Notes: a model not told the origin generated them from the letters alone. 64,000 bases of DNA from Lachnospiraceae bacterium (GCA_016287095.1 JAEEVK010000005.1:1-64000); one strand, 5' to 3'; shown: positions 50,978 to 62,166, numbered from the stretch's first letter. Numbers and translations are program-made.

Positions 50978-52192
50978 TTACTTTGAAACTACATCTCTTG
51001 TTTCTCTTGCGATTACAAGTTCTTCGTTTGTAGGGATAACAAGTACCTTAACCTTGCCGTTAGCACCGGTGATATCCTTTACAGGTACAGGACAAGAATC
51101 TGTGTTCTTAGCCTTATCAACCTCGATACCGTATACATCAAGACCCTCAAGTATGTCATTGATAATAAATCCGTTCCACTCAGAGATACCTGCAGTAAAT
51201 ACGATAGCATCAACTCTGCCGAGTACTGCCATGTATGCACCTACATACTTCTTGCAGTCATAAGCAAATTTCTTAAGTGCGAGCTCTGAACGCTTACCCT
51301 TATCTCCGCCTTCCTTAACATTTGCGGTAAGGTCTCTGAAGTCTGAATATCCGCCTGAAAGTCCCTTAAGACCACAGTCATGATTGAGATAGTAAGTGAT
51401 CTCGTAAATATCCATGTTCTTCTTCTTTGCTAAGAACTCAACTGCTGAAGCATCGATATCGCCTGAACGGGTACCCATACAAACACCTGCTAAAGGAGTG
51501 AAGCCCATAGAAGTATCTACGCACTTTCCACCTCTTACAGCACTGATTGATGAACCGTTTCCTAAGTGACATGTGATGATGTTAAGGTCCTTGATATCTT
51601 TTCCAAGATACTCAGCTGCAGCACCTGATACATACTTGTGGCTGGTACCGTGAGCACCGTAACGTCTTACATGGAAATCCTTGTAATCCTCGTACTTAAT
51701 GTTGTACATATATGCTTCCTCGGGCATGGTCAGATGGAAGCTTGTATCGAATACGAGTACCATAGGAGTATTAGGCATAACCTCGCGGCAAGCTACAACA
51801 CCTGTATATGCATGAGGATTGTGAAGAGGTCCGAGTTCGAATGTGAGCTTAAGTCTCTCAAGAGACTCATCGGTAACAAGAGTGGGCTCCTTGAAATACT
51901 CACCTGAAGCAACTACTCTGTGTCCTACAGCACCGATTTCGTCCATAGAACTGAGACAGCCCTGATCCTTATCAACTAAGAGCTCAAGGATGATCTTGAT
52001 AGCATCCTTGTGGTTCTTGATCTCACGGTCATCGATTATAACCTGTTCCTTATCTCCGCACTTATGCTTACAGAAAGGATTATCGATACCGATACGGTCA
52101 CAGTTACCTTTTGCGAGTACTTTCTCGTTCTCCATGTCGATAAGCTGGTACTTCAGAGAAGAACTACCTGCATTTAAAACTAAGATTTTCAT
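50978..52192 (-). CDS. ackA: Acetate kinase
   Basis: 404 residues. Signature VLNAGSSSLKYQ at the N-terminus, MVLVFDTSFHLTMPE and ITCHLGNGSSISAV. It makes ATP and acetate from acetyl phosphate. The ATG at 52192 follows TGGAGGTTATATA. The ORF-track start is ten codons too early. First gene of the ackA-pta pair. Confidence 0.97.
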   Translation of the reverse strand: MKILVLNAGSSSLKYQLIDMENEKVLAKGNCDRIGIDNPFCKHKCGDKEQVIIDDREIKNHKDAIKIILELLVDKDQGCLSSMDEIGAVGHRVVASGEYFKEPTLVTDESLERLKLTFELGPLHNPHAYTGVVACREVMPNTPMVLVFDTSFHLTMPEEAYMYNIKYEDYKDFHVRRYGAHGTSHKYVSGAAAEYLGKDIKDLNIITCHLGNGSSISAVRGGKCVDTSMGFTPLAGVCMGTRSGDIDASAVEFLAKKKNMDIYEITYYLNHDCGLKGLSGGYSDFRDLTANVKEGGDKGKRSELALKKFAYDCKKYVGAYMAVLGRVDAIVFTAGISEWNGFIINDILEGLDVYGIEVDKAKNTDSCPVPVKDITGANGKVKVLVIPTNEELVIARETRDVVSK

Positions 52193-52225
52193 TATATATA
52201 ACCTCCAAATATTTTTCCACAAATC

Positions 52226-52253
52226 ATTATATCAGCATTTTGTAAATTTTCAA
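52226..52253 (-). promoter_or_regulatory. Promoter of ackA-pta
   Basis: On the - strand TTGAAA (52253-52248), 16-base spacer, TATAAT (52231-52226), 33 bases upstream of the ATG. The REP-like element lies 9 bases further upstream. Confidence 0.7.
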
Positions 52254-52262
52254 GTTATTTTT

Positions 52263-52315
52263 TCAATCATAGGGACGGTTCTATGATTGATCATTATCAA
52301 TAGCAGAACCGTCCC
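52263..52315. repeat. REP-like composite palindrome upstream of ackA
   Basis: Two overlapping hairpins are possible: TCAATCATAG (52263-52272) with CTATGATTGA (52281-52290), and GGGACGGTTCT (52272-52282) with AGAACCGTCCC (52305-52315), all perfect arms. It lies between the ackA promoter and the end of the esterase gene and contains the GGACGGTTCT core shared with the repeats in mtaB and prmA. Confidence 0.8.
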
Positions 52316-52334
52316 AATATTATATTTATAAAAT

Positions 52335-53438
<1,104 letters not shown>

Positions 53439-53457
53439 TTATAAAAATTTTAATTAC

Positions 53458-54783
53458 TTACACACCTGCGACAGTTACATCCTCGAAGCACATAGCGTAA
53501 GGTCCTTCGAAGTTTGCTTCTCTCTGCATTTCTTTAGAGAAATACATATTTGTCTGGCAGTCAAGGATACTTCCGTTGATAGAACCGCCGGTAACAGGAG
53601 TCACCTTTTCACCGTCATAGAGGAATGCAAGTCGGATCTCACCTCCAAAATGACCTGTAAAGTCATCCATCTGGAAATCAGAGAAGTTAACAACCCAGAG
53701 ATAAGGCTTTTTCTTCATATCTTCAACTGACATGCTGCCTGCAGCCACTTCAACCTTGTTCAGGAAACCTGTAGGCTCTACGCCCAGATATCTTGAGAAA
53801 CGAACACCGCCATGGTATGTCTTAAGCACGCCTTCATCCATGAAATCAAGAGTGTTCTGCCATACACCTTCACCGCTTATAGGCTCGGTAGGTACAAGCT
53901 TAAGTGAGATCTTATCTCCCTTAATCTCAGCTGTCTCACCTTCATCATCAAGTGCCTGGATGTTCTGACCGATCTCGTAATCCGAATACTTCGCATAGAT
54001 ATATCCGACACCTGCTCTGGAGGTATAGTAGTCAAAAATATTGCTTACATAAGAATCACTGATTATAACTCTGTATTTACCAGCCTTGGGAGCTTCTTTA
54101 GCCATTGCCCTGTCCAATGTATACTCCAAGGTCTTCTTTACTTTATCTTTAAGAGCATCGGTATCAAGTGTATTATATCTGAAATCCTTATAGGTCTCTA
54201 CATCCTGAGGAGCCTTGCACTGTGCAACGAACTCACCGCTGATGTATCTCTTTGTATAACCCGAATCAATGCCTGTTGAAGTTATGATCTCTTCCTTAGT
54301 CTCGTAAGCAAATATCTCCGCAGAATTTATAAATACATCATTCCTGTTATCCTCCGAGAAAAGTGCAGCACTGGCCTTCTCACAGCAGTCTTCAAGGGAA
54401 TAGTTCATAAGATCCGACTCAATGGTGATAAAGTCATTTTTCTTACACTCCATAAGATCATAAGCAGGATTACAAACGAATGAAGCAGCAAGGTAAGCTC
54501 TCTTAAGTGCCTCATCTATCTCGTTATCATTCATACCGATATAAATATGTACTGAAGAGTTACCCTTCATCTCTTTACCGTTCTTTTCAAACTTTCTGTA
54601 AACATTTACATTGTAAGAAACAGTATTTTCAGCTCTTTTAGTATCAAGGCTCTTTTTGATGAAAAACATCTGGGCACTCTGATACTTTGTAATATTTATA
54701 ATATATTCTTCAATATTAAGCCTCTTAAGGGAGGCGAGAATTTTATCTTTCATATTGTTGCCTTTCATTTTATTTAATTTCAT
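53458..54783 (-). CDS. TldE/PmbA-type peptidase subunit
   Basis: 441 residues, possibly 431 if the ATG at 54753 (with AAAGG 7 bases before) is used; the first ATG overlaps the TldD stop and has no clear ribosome binding site. It has the PmbA/TldE fold (SYNVNVYRKFEKNGKEMKG, AFLYDGEKVTPVTGGSINGSI) and lacks the HExxxH motif, as expected for the non-catalytic partner of TldD. The two act together as a heterodimeric peptidase that trims unfolded peptides and in some species matures RiPPs. Confidence 0.9.
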   Translation of the reverse strand: MKLNKMKGNNMKDKILASLKRLNIEEYIINITKYQSAQMFFIKKSLDTKRAENTVSYNVNVYRKFEKNGKEMKGNSSVHIYIGMNDNEIDEALKRAYLAASFVCNPAYDLMECKKNDFITIESDLMNYSLEDCCEKASAALFSEDNRNDVFINSAEIFAYETKEEIITSTGIDSGYTKRYISGEFVAQCKAPQDVETYKDFRYNTLDTDALKDKVKKTLEYTLDRAMAKEAPKAGKYRVIISDSYVSNIFDYYTSRAGVGYIYAKYSDYEIGQNIQALDDEGETAEIKGDKISLKLVPTEPISGEGVWQNTLDFMDEGVLKTYHGGVRFSRYLGVEPTGFLNKVEVAAGSMSVEDMKKKPYLWVVNFSDFQMDDFTGHFGGEIRLAFLYDGEKVTPVTGGSINGSILDCQTNMYFSKEMQREANFEGPYAMCFEDVTVAGV

Positions 54784-56213
54784 TATCCAAGACGAATCCT
54801 TGCCTTGATATAAGGGCCACCGTCCGAAACCTTAACCCATTCTTTGTAACCTTTGCCGCAGTATCCTGTGCCACCGGCCTCGATACTGTCGGAGATCATA
54901 GAGATTGATTTTAAAAGATCAGGCACATATCCTGTCATAACGATGGGTGAATAAATCTTACCGGTCAGTTTACCATCCTTAATCTCCCTGGCGATGTCAA
55001 CCATCAACTGGATACCCCAGTTCTTGGGATCCTCCATACCCGATGAAGCCTGGCAAAGTAAGAAACCATCCTTGATAGAGGCTATCATATCCTCTACCTT
55101 GCTGGTACCTGCCTCAAATATGGTATTGGTCATTCTGGTGTATGCTTTTCTGGTCATATCCTGACGACGGCCGTTACCTGTGGGCTTTACTCCCAGATGC
55201 TTAGCGGACTGATCGTCACATATACCTGTCTTTAATATACCCTTGTCAATGATAATGGTATCATGTGCAGGTACACCTTCATCATCAAAGAAGAAGGTTG
55301 CTACCTGAGGTATGGTACTTGCACCGTCATGCATGGTGATAAGCTCTGATGCGACCTGCTTACCGATAAACTCCTTGGCCTGAGCTCTGTCCTTAACGAA
55401 CATATCCATCTCAACACCGTGACCAAATGCCTCATGCACAATCATACCTGTTACATCGGGCTCGCAGATGCAGTCATATTCACCGGGAGTGATGGGCGCT
55501 GCTTTTAACAGATCGAGCGCTGTATTGCAGGCATCCTCGAGTTTCTCCTCAAGAGTATCAAGGACCTCTATACCGCCGAGCATGGATACAGGCTTATATC
55601 CGTTCTGAATCTCTTCGCCTTCCTTAGCCATAGTTACGATATAGCCGCATGACCACATAACATTCTGGGTGAGGTCTTTTTTCTTTGATAAAAACATCTT
55701 TGAATACTTCTGATAGTTGAAAGCAACGCTACAGTCAATGATTCTCTTATCATAAGCTCTGCCTTTTTCAGAAATACGTGTAAGCAGGTCGATGATGTTG
55801 TTATCGCCCTTTTCTTCAGGGTCAGAAGCATACTCGGTACTCTCATTAATGTAAAGCTCTTCCTCATCTATAGCGGTATACTTATAAGCATCTGTACCGT
55901 CGGGCAATGTATTTCCGAGATTCTCAACACTCTTAACTATCTCAAAGTATACAGCATCAACAGTATCATCCTCAATAGCGCTAAAGCTGTACTCTGCAGC
56001 CTTTCCGTTATCATAAATCTTAACTACAAAACCTCTCTCTGACAAAGTGCTGTCCTCAGAAATGTTTGTACCTGATTTATTTACACGATAATTTACGCTT
56101 TTAGAATCATTGGCAAGTATTGAAGCATACTCATACTTAGCCAGTAATTTTTCAAGCAGTTTCTTTAAAATAGGTTTCTTGATCTTTAAATATTCGCTTT
56201 CCTTTACTTTCAC
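54783..56213 (-). CDS. tldD: TldD-type metallopeptidase subunit
   Basis: 476 residues from a GTG at 56213 preceded by GAAGGGATATAGA; the ORF track starts 28 codons earlier, inside the recombinase gene. Zinc motif HEAFGHGVEMD near residue 250, with the C-terminal GTGYCGKG region. It is paired with the TldE gene directly downstream (stop and start overlap). In E. coli TldD/TldE matures microcin B17; a role in RiPP processing here is possible since a PqqD-type gene lies 7 kb upstream, but this pair is a common housekeeping one. Confidence 0.93.
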   Translation of the reverse strand: MKVKESEYLKIKKPILKKLLEKLLAKYEYASILANDSKSVNYRVNKSGTNISEDSTLSERGFVVKIYDNGKAAEYSFSAIEDDTVDAVYFEIVKSVENLGNTLPDGTDAYKYTAIDEEELYINESTEYASDPEEKGDNNIIDLLTRISEKGRAYDKRIIDCSVAFNYQKYSKMFLSKKKDLTQNVMWSCGYIVTMAKEGEEIQNGYKPVSMLGGIEVLDTLEEKLEDACNTALDLLKAAPITPGEYDCICEPDVTGMIVHEAFGHGVEMDMFVKDRAQAKEFIGKQVASELITMHDGASTIPQVATFFFDDEGVPAHDTIIIDKGILKTGICDDQSAKHLGVKPTGNGRRQDMTRKAYTRMTNTIFEAGTSKVEDMIASIKDGFLLCQASSGMEDPKNWGIQLMVDIAREIKDGKLTGKIYSPIVMTGYVPDLLKSISMISDSIEAGGTGYCGKGYKEWVKVSDGGPYIKARIRLG

Positions 56214-56232
56214 TCTATATCCCTTCTTTCTT

Positions 56233-57288
56233 TTATTCTTTGCGTAGTTTAACGATATCTCTAGCCCTAAGCTTTCTCTCCTCATCCAGTGCAGCATAAT
56301 GCTTTCTGGTAGTGTTTACATCCTTATGTCCCAAGACATCAGCCACAAGATAAATATCACCGGTTTCCTGATAAAGAGCTGTACCGTAAGTACTTCTCAG
56401 TTTATGCGGCGTTATCTTTTTAACTGTCGTTATGTAGCTCGAATATTCCTTTACCATGATCTCTATGCTTCTAACAGTTATCCTGCTCTTTCTTGATGAC
56501 AGAAAAAGCGCATCTTCATGTCCGGGCTTGATATCTTTTATGAGTTCACGCTCATCGACATACTTTTCCAGAGCCTCAGTTACTTCCTCACCAAAATAGA
56601 TATAAGCCTCATATCCGCCCTTTCGGGTTACTTTTACTCTGCCGTTTTCAAAGTCCAGGTCTCTTAAGTCTATACCCACAAGCTCAGATACTCGCATACC
56701 CGTGCCAAGAAGTAAAGTCATGATAGCCAGATCCCTGATCTTATTGTTTTCATGGAACTTTTTCTTACGGTCGGACATGTTTTGAGGTCCGTATTCTACC
56801 ACATCGAGAAACTTTGATACCTCGTCGATGTCAAGCCTCACGATTGCTTTGTCGTGGAGTTTTGGCATCTCGACCTGTATGGCAGCATTATTATCTATCA
56901 CCTGGTTTTTATACAGATAATTGAACAGGCTCCTGAGTGCAGACATCTTTCTCTTGATGGTAACCTCAGCGTTCACCGTCTCTATATCCGCATCATCTCT
57001 GAGCTTCAGATATTCCATATACTCTTCGATATCAAAAGCGGTCATATTTGAAAGAGCCTCAGCCGGTATGCTTTTTATCTTCTTATCAGCATACATGGGG
57101 TTTGACTTTTTGACCCACTCAAAGAACACTCTTATGTCATTGGCATAGGCAAGTCTCGACCTCGCCTGAGTACGCTGCTCTATGCCACGGAAATAGTTTG
57201 TGACATAGGTCGGCAGTTCAGCCAAAAACTCTCGGAGTTTCTTTGTATACTCGATATTCTTTTGTTGATGGTAACTTCTGTTTTCCAT
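56233..57288 (-). CDS. Xer-type tyrosine recombinase
   Basis: 351 residues. N-terminal SAM-like domain (about 25-135) and catalytic domain with Arg in GTGMRVSELV, Lys in RKGGYEAY, His-x-x-Arg in HKLRSTYG, His in GHKDVNTTRKHY and the nucleophile Tyr of that last segment. All six active residues are seen. There are no phage or element genes around it, so it is more likely a chromosomal Xer-type protein than an integrase. 19 bases separate it from tldD. Confidence 0.92.
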   Translation of the reverse strand: MENRSYHQQKNIEYTKKLREFLAELPTYVTNYFRGIEQRTQARSRLAYANDIRVFFEWVKKSNPMYADKKIKSIPAEALSNMTAFDIEEYMEYLKLRDDADIETVNAEVTIKRKMSALRSLFNYLYKNQVIDNNAAIQVEMPKLHDKAIVRLDIDEVSKFLDVVEYGPQNMSDRKKKFHENNKIRDLAIMTLLLGTGMRVSELVGIDLRDLDFENGRVKVTRKGGYEAYIYFGEEVTEALEKYVDERELIKDIKPGHEDALFLSSRKSRITVRSIEIMVKEYSSYITTVKKITPHKLRSTYGTALYQETGDIYLVADVLGHKDVNTTRKHYAALDEERKLRARDIVKLRKE

Positions 57289-57397
57289 CCTTATAATTCC
57301 TATCTTCTAAATCTACAAACTTCTAAAAATCAGTAATTATTCTATAAGATCCTAAAGGCGACAACAAATACACAAAAATAAATTTATTACTATAAAA

Positions 57398-59701
57398 TCA
57401 CTCAGCTTCCTCATAAATCTCAAGAACGGTATCAACTATCGTCCTTGCAACCTTCTTAGAGAACTTGTCTTTTACCAGGCGGCTTAATTCATCACTGTTA
57501 GACATAAATCCGATTTCGAGCAATACCGCAGGAGCCTTTGAATCCCTGACTACTACGAAGTTTTTGTTTATAGCACCTTCACCAAATACCTTAGTATCAA
57601 GTGCTGCTGTCAGATTTTCCAGCATCCTCCAGGCCAGTTTTTCACTGGTAAGTCCGTTCAGTGATGTGGATGTATCCTTATCTCCCCAGTAAACGCTGGT
57701 GCCGGTTACTGTGTCGTACCATGACGAATTGTGATGTACAGCTATAAACATATCCGCACCAACAAGCTCTGCAAATGCGGCTCTGTCATACAGTGATAAG
57801 AATGTATCATCTATTCTTGTGTAGTAAACCTTGATATCTGTGTCCTTAAACAGTTCTCGGCAGTTAAGAACTATCTTAAGGTTAAGGTCGCTTTCATTAT
57901 ATCCCTGATGCTGAGCTCCGGGATCATGCCCGCCATGACCTGCATCCATTACGATAACCTTCTTATAGATATTCTTTACAAAGTCCATCCTGACATTGAT
58001 GAAATTATCATCTGCATCAGAAAGTCCACATCCAAGGACTACATCACTGAATATCTTAAAGATTGTCTCGTCAGTATTCGGATCATAGTAAACCTGGATC
58101 TGCAGAATAGCCTCTCCGGTATTATCAACTAAGGCATCAGTATAAAAATCGGAATAATCGCCCTTTAATACAAGCTCAGTAAGGCATCCTAAAAGCTCCT
58201 CATTCATCTCGAAATCACTTGCTAAAACGCCGTTAGGTACAGGAAGTTTAAGGGTCTGTGTACAGTTGTCACGGTCGATAAAGAACTTATAACCCTCATT
58301 TGGATTAAATACATTTATAAGCTTTCTGGGCAGGACAACTTTTTCTGTGTCATCCTCAATACTGCTTTCACCATCGTCTTCGGTATTTTCGCTAACGTCC
58401 GTTTCAGTATTAGTAATATCACTATCAGTTACCGTATCAACATCTAAAGCAGCATCTGATGTATTCTCTGAATTATAGTCGCTGTTTTCGGAATTAACAG
58501 CATTTTCATCTGCTGAACCATTATTTCCATCTCCCGATATAACACTATCAGAGTTTTCATTATTAGTATTATCAATCTCTGAAACGTTGTTATCTGAAGT
58601 ATTACTGTCAGAAGTATTATTATCCGTAGTACTAATCTCAGTATTGTTGTTATCAGTGTTGTTATCAGTATTACTATCAGCACCATTATCACCGGCACCT
58701 ACATTATCAGTACTTCCCTGATCATCCTCACCGGTAACATCCTCAGGCACTTTCAGTGAATCAATATACTCAAATGTCGATATCTCGGATGTACCTGTCT
58801 CGGAATTCCAATTATAATAGAAACCGAGGTTTTCCATAGTGAAACGCCCGGGAATATAAAGCACATCCTCTTCTACATCATACAGATAGAATATGGTCGG
58901 AGCCACAGCACAGCGGCTAAGCAATCCGTTAACATAAACGATACGACTGCCTACGCAGTAAAGCAGACTGTTTTCACCATAAGTCAGTGTAATCACTCCG
59001 GTCTCGTCATCATAAGCAAAATCAATACTGGTTGCATCAAACACATCTGTATCTGTACTGAGTAAAGCTGTATCAGAAATGATAAGCGAAGGCGTTTGGT
59101 ATATTTCAACATCCTCACCGTTAAATGTGATCTTGCCTTTTGTACCAACGTACTTGACAGTCTCATCATTTAACTCATAGTAAAAAGGAATATCTATAGT
59201 AACTATAGCATCAGACGAGTTCCACTCATAAGTCATGCCCAGAGTCTCAGCGACAAACCTGGTAGGTACAAGATTGGCAATCTGCTTGCTCTTCTTATAC
59301 TTTATCCTAAAAGGAGCACAGGGAGCCTCTATCTCCTCACCATCGAGATAAGCCACAGTAGAGCCGACATACATCTTAAGTACATGGCCCTTGTAGGTGA
59401 TGGTGATCATCTTCTTAGACTTGGTGTACTTAGTTTTAGCACCTAACACATCCCTGAAAAGTCCGTTTACACTGGCATAAGCTATGCCTCGCTCAGAGAT
59501 AATAGCAGGTTCCCTGGACAGGTCAGCGGTTATACCGTCTACTATATATGTAGGTACTGTTCCGTAATATGTTACAGTCTTTCCTAAAGCATAATCCTTG
59601 TACTTAAACTTAGTGGCTGCCTCTGCATTTCCGCTGGGAGCCAAAAACAGAGCTACCAGCAATATCAGTATAAGTCCGACAAATAGTTTTATTCTCTTCA
59701 T
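57398..59701 (-). CDS. Exported N-acetylmuramoyl-L-alanine amidase with copper-amine-oxidase-like domains
   Basis: 767 residues. Signal peptide 1-28; two copper amine oxidase-like N-terminal (CuAO_N-like) domains at about 30-165 and 180-310; a 100-residue Asn/Ser/Asp/Thr-rich linker; a beta-rich region at about 440-560; and a zinc Amidase_3 domain at about 565-767. Zinc ligands: VMDAGHGGHDPG, the Glu in NESDLNLK, and FIAVHHNSS, with the catalytic Glu in LLEIGFMSN. The CuAO-like domains probably bind cell wall or take part in stress sensing. It cleaves peptidoglycan between muramic acid and the peptide. Confidence 0.93.
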   Translation of the reverse strand: MKRIKLFVGLILILLVALFLAPSGNAEAATKFKYKDYALGKTVTYYGTVPTYIVDGITADLSREPAIISERGIAYASVNGLFRDVLGAKTKYTKSKKMITITYKGHVLKMYVGSTVAYLDGEEIEAPCAPFRIKYKKSKQIANLVPTRFVAETLGMTYEWNSSDAIVTIDIPFYYELNDETVKYVGTKGKITFNGEDVEIYQTPSLIISDTALLSTDTDVFDATSIDFAYDDETGVITLTYGENSLLYCVGSRIVYVNGLLSRCAVAPTIFYLYDVEEDVLYIPGRFTMENLGFYYNWNSETGTSEISTFEYIDSLKVPEDVTGEDDQGSTDNVGAGDNGADSNTDNNTDNNNTEISTTDNNTSDSNTSDNNVSEIDNTNNENSDSVISGDGNNGSADENAVNSENSDYNSENTSDAALDVDTVTDSDITNTETDVSENTEDDGESSIEDDTEKVVLPRKLINVFNPNEGYKFFIDRDNCTQTLKLPVPNGVLASDFEMNEELLGCLTELVLKGDYSDFYTDALVDNTGEAILQIQVYYDPNTDETIFKIFSDVVLGCGLSDADDNFINVRMDFVKNIYKKVIVMDAGHGGHDPGAQHQGYNESDLNLKIVLNCRELFKDTDIKVYYTRIDDTFLSLYDRAAFAELVGADMFIAVHHNSSWYDTVTGTSVYWGDKDTSTSLNGLTSEKLAWRMLENLTAALDTKVFGEGAINKNFVVVRDSKAPAVLLEIGFMSNSDELSRLVKDKFSKKVARTIVDTVLEIYEEAE

Positions 59702-59761
59702 ATAATCCTCTAAATTGTATATTTCTATATATAAGCGGCTGTTTAAACCCAATATATAGTT

Positions 59762-59790
59762 ATACTACCACATTTTAAAGACATAGTCAA
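59762..59790 (-). promoter_or_regulatory. Promoter of the amidase gene
   Basis: On the - strand TTGACT (59790-59785), 17-base spacer, TAGTAT (59767-59762), 61 bases upstream of the ATG. Confidence 0.65.
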
Positions 59791-59792
59791 AT

Positions 59793-59830
59793 AAAAAGTG
59801 GCTAAATCCTTTCGGACAAAGCCACTTTTT
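59793..59830 (-). terminator. Terminator of the clostripain-type gene
   Basis: AAAAAGTGGCT...AGCCACTTTTT, perfect 11-base arms with the T run inside the stem (- strand). It lies 20 bases after the stop codon. Confidence 0.85.
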
Positions 59831-59850
59831 GAATTTAATAAGTTACTTTA

Positions 59851-62055
59851 TTACTCTTCAAATGAGATATTTCCTTCACCATCGATATTGAAGATTACAA
59901 AGTCAGAAATGAAGTAATCTCCATAAACATCCTCTACCAGGAAGCAGTAGTAATATGAAGCCTCAGGAAGTGATGAGTAGATGATACTGTCACCCTCCTC
60001 CCACTCATACTCACTTGCGGTATACTCAGAATCATCATCGAGATAGTACATAGGAGCTATTGTATCACCTGCACTGATCTTCTTGATCTCTCTTGCAGCA
60101 ATACCGTTTTCATCGATACCGTCCCATGCACCCTCAATGTAAACACCTTCGCTGTCCTGAACGATACGGAGATTTGTTCTCTTACCGTTGAGATATATAG
60201 GAGAAGTGTAAACGATGGAATCCTCTGAAGCATCAACCACATATGTAGCTAAAAGCTGTCCGTCAGGAAGTGCAAGCCATGATCCGTCAAAATTATCAAC
60301 AAAGAGACCATTTTCCCAATCTGACTGGATGTCAAAGGTCTCACCGAGCTCAACAACATTTTCCGCACCTACGTCCATGTATACAAAAGCTTCAACTGAT
60401 GATGCATATTCAAGTCCGCTAGCGTCTAACTGGAACCAGTAAGATCCTTCCTCTGATACTACGGGAGCCTGTTCGAATGTGATGAGCTTGCTGTCCTCAT
60501 CATCTTCTTCGTCGTCATCCTCGAAATAATCCTCGCTAATGTCCTCACACTGGCAGTTCTCGCTGGTCCATGATCCGTCATCAGAGAACAGACCGCTGTT
60601 GTCATAACCATCCTCAGAATATCCCTTAGCGATCATATCTACAAGTGAAAGATAGTAAGGGCTGGGGCAAACACCTGAGAAAATACCTAATTCGTTAGAA
60701 CCTTCAACCTTTAACGGGAAGTAAATCGAAAGTCCTGATGCATCGGAATGGTTGCTGCCGTTCTTGTTATAAACTATACACTCCTCAAGTGCGCTTAAAG
60801 CTGCACTGCCATCGGCATAATCACTGCAATTATTGATAATACCGCCGATATCAACCATATTGGTATAGCCTTCAGCCTTATTGTTTCCACCGAAATTATC
60901 AGCAGCGTTAATATTTCTTACGATACCTGCAAGATTTGAATCAGCAGACTCATATAACTCCTTCGAGAAATCGTTGAAAGCTACTGTAAAGTCATCAAGT
61001 TTTTCAAGATCAACGATAGTAAATGTGCATTCATTCTCCTGCTCAGCCTGAGCACATTCATCATAGAAGCTGTCTGTTATAACCTTTCCGAGCTCACCAC
61101 CGTCTGCACCGGTATTTTCTGCCAGGAAGTTTGCTATAGAAGTATAATCCCAGCCTGATCCGGGCTCAGTCTCCTGTGAACCATAGAAATATCTAGCATA
61201 GGTTGCAAGCATATTTGCAGTCTCAAGTGTACCCATAAGACAGCAGTCAAAACCGATAAACTCAAACTTGTCATCCATGTTTTCATAAACTGCTGAAAGA
61301 GCTGCGTTAATCTCTGCCAATGAAAGTGAATCGCTGTCATTAAGTTCATCGAAGCAAGCGCCGTTAATAGAGCCACTGCCATGATTCCAGAAAACAACAC
61401 CCATCTTCTCAGCAGGGAAGTTTTCAACACCCCAGCTTAAGAACTCATAAAGAGTATCGGGATCACCCATGTTTCCAAGCTCAACAGAATCAGCAAGCTG
61501 AACGTCATTGTTCTGAACAACCCAACGCTCTGCAACTGAAGCATCAAAAGCTTCATTCATCCATTCACTGGTACCGCCTGTCTGGAGTACGAATCTAACA
61601 TTGTCACTGCCTTCGCCTTCAAGCATCTGCTGTAAGTCACTTGTAGCTGAGCCCTGGCCGCTGCTCTCAAGATCAGTACCGCAAAGGTATACGAAAATAG
61701 TCCATGTACCTTCATCACCCATAGCGTTGCTCTTTTTCATAGCACGGCTGATTGAAAGCTTACCATCTGAATTGTTTACAGACATCTTGAATGCTGTAGG
61801 AGCCTTATCAGTATCCTCAGGAGCATCTGTAACCTCAGGTTCATCCTCTGTACCGGTTACTTCTTCAACAGATGTGGGTTCAGGAGTGGTCTCCTGCTTC
61901 GTTTCCTCTTTCTCAGCAGGCTTTGTCGCTTCTGCTGTAACCTCAGGTGTTGTAGTTACCTGATTGTCATCTTTCTTTTCAGACTCTTTGCCTGAACATG
62001 CGGTCATAGCCATAACCGCGATTGCAAGAATTACTGCAATAATTCTTTTTTTCAT
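59851..62055 (-). CDS. Clostripain-family (C11) cysteine peptidase lipoprotein
   Basis: 734 residues. Lipobox MTAC (Cys 20), a Glu/Thr/Pro-rich linker (25-90), then a caspase-fold C11 peptidase: WTIFVYLCGTDLES, His in VVFWNHGSGS and Cys in GFDCCLMGTLETA. The C-terminal 270 residues are beta-rich, with an acidic insert (SEDYFEDDDEEDDEDS) near residue 525. Clostripain cleaves after Arg. The lipoprotein form would act at the cell surface. AGGAGG precedes the ATG. Confidence 0.93.
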   Translation of the reverse strand: MKKRIIAVILAIAVMAMTACSGKESEKKDDNQVTTTPEVTAEATKPAEKEETKQETTPEPTSVEEVTGTEDEPEVTDAPEDTDKAPTAFKMSVNNSDGKLSISRAMKKSNAMGDEGTWTIFVYLCGTDLESSGQGSATSDLQQMLEGEGSDNVRFVLQTGGTSEWMNEAFDASVAERWVVQNNDVQLADSVELGNMGDPDTLYEFLSWGVENFPAEKMGVVFWNHGSGSINGACFDELNDSDSLSLAEINAALSAVYENMDDKFEFIGFDCCLMGTLETANMLATYARYFYGSQETEPGSGWDYTSIANFLAENTGADGGELGKVITDSFYDECAQAEQENECTFTIVDLEKLDDFTVAFNDFSKELYESADSNLAGIVRNINAADNFGGNNKAEGYTNMVDIGGIINNCSDYADGSAALSALEECIVYNKNGSNHSDASGLSIYFPLKVEGSNELGIFSGVCPSPYYLSLVDMIAKGYSEDGYDNSGLFSDDGSWTSENCQCEDISEDYFEDDDEEDDEDSKLITFEQAPVVSEEGSYWFQLDASGLEYASSVEAFVYMDVGAENVVELGETFDIQSDWENGLFVDNFDGSWLALPDGQLLATYVVDASEDSIVYTSPIYLNGKRTNLRIVQDSEGVYIEGAWDGIDENGIAAREIKKISAGDTIAPMYYLDDDSEYTASEYEWEEGDSIIYSSLPEASYYYCFLVEDVYGDYFISDFVIFNIDGEGNISFEE

Positions 62056-62114
62056 AAAACTCTTTTTGCCTCCTAAAAACTATATTTTCTTAATATCATT
62101 AAGAAACCTTATGT

Positions 62115-62143
62115 ATAATATAACAATTGTTTTAAAATTTCAA
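62115..62143 (-). promoter_or_regulatory. Promoter of the clostripain-type gene
   Basis: On the - strand TTGAAA (62143-62138), 17-base spacer, TATTAT (62120-62115), 60 bases upstream of the ATG. A palindrome AACTAAC-taaaa-GTTAGTT (62142-62160) directly abuts the -35 and may be an operator. Confidence 0.65.
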
Positions 62144-62166
62144 CTAACTAAAAGTTAGTTTTTAAA

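Noticed and set aside
56233-57288. Phage or element integrase
   Set aside because: No attachment site repeats, phage genes or tRNA nearby; the context of tldD/tldE is chromosomal.
58444-58698. 84-aa ORF within the amidase gene
   Set aside because: Shifted-frame reading of the Asn/Thr-rich linker; low complexity.
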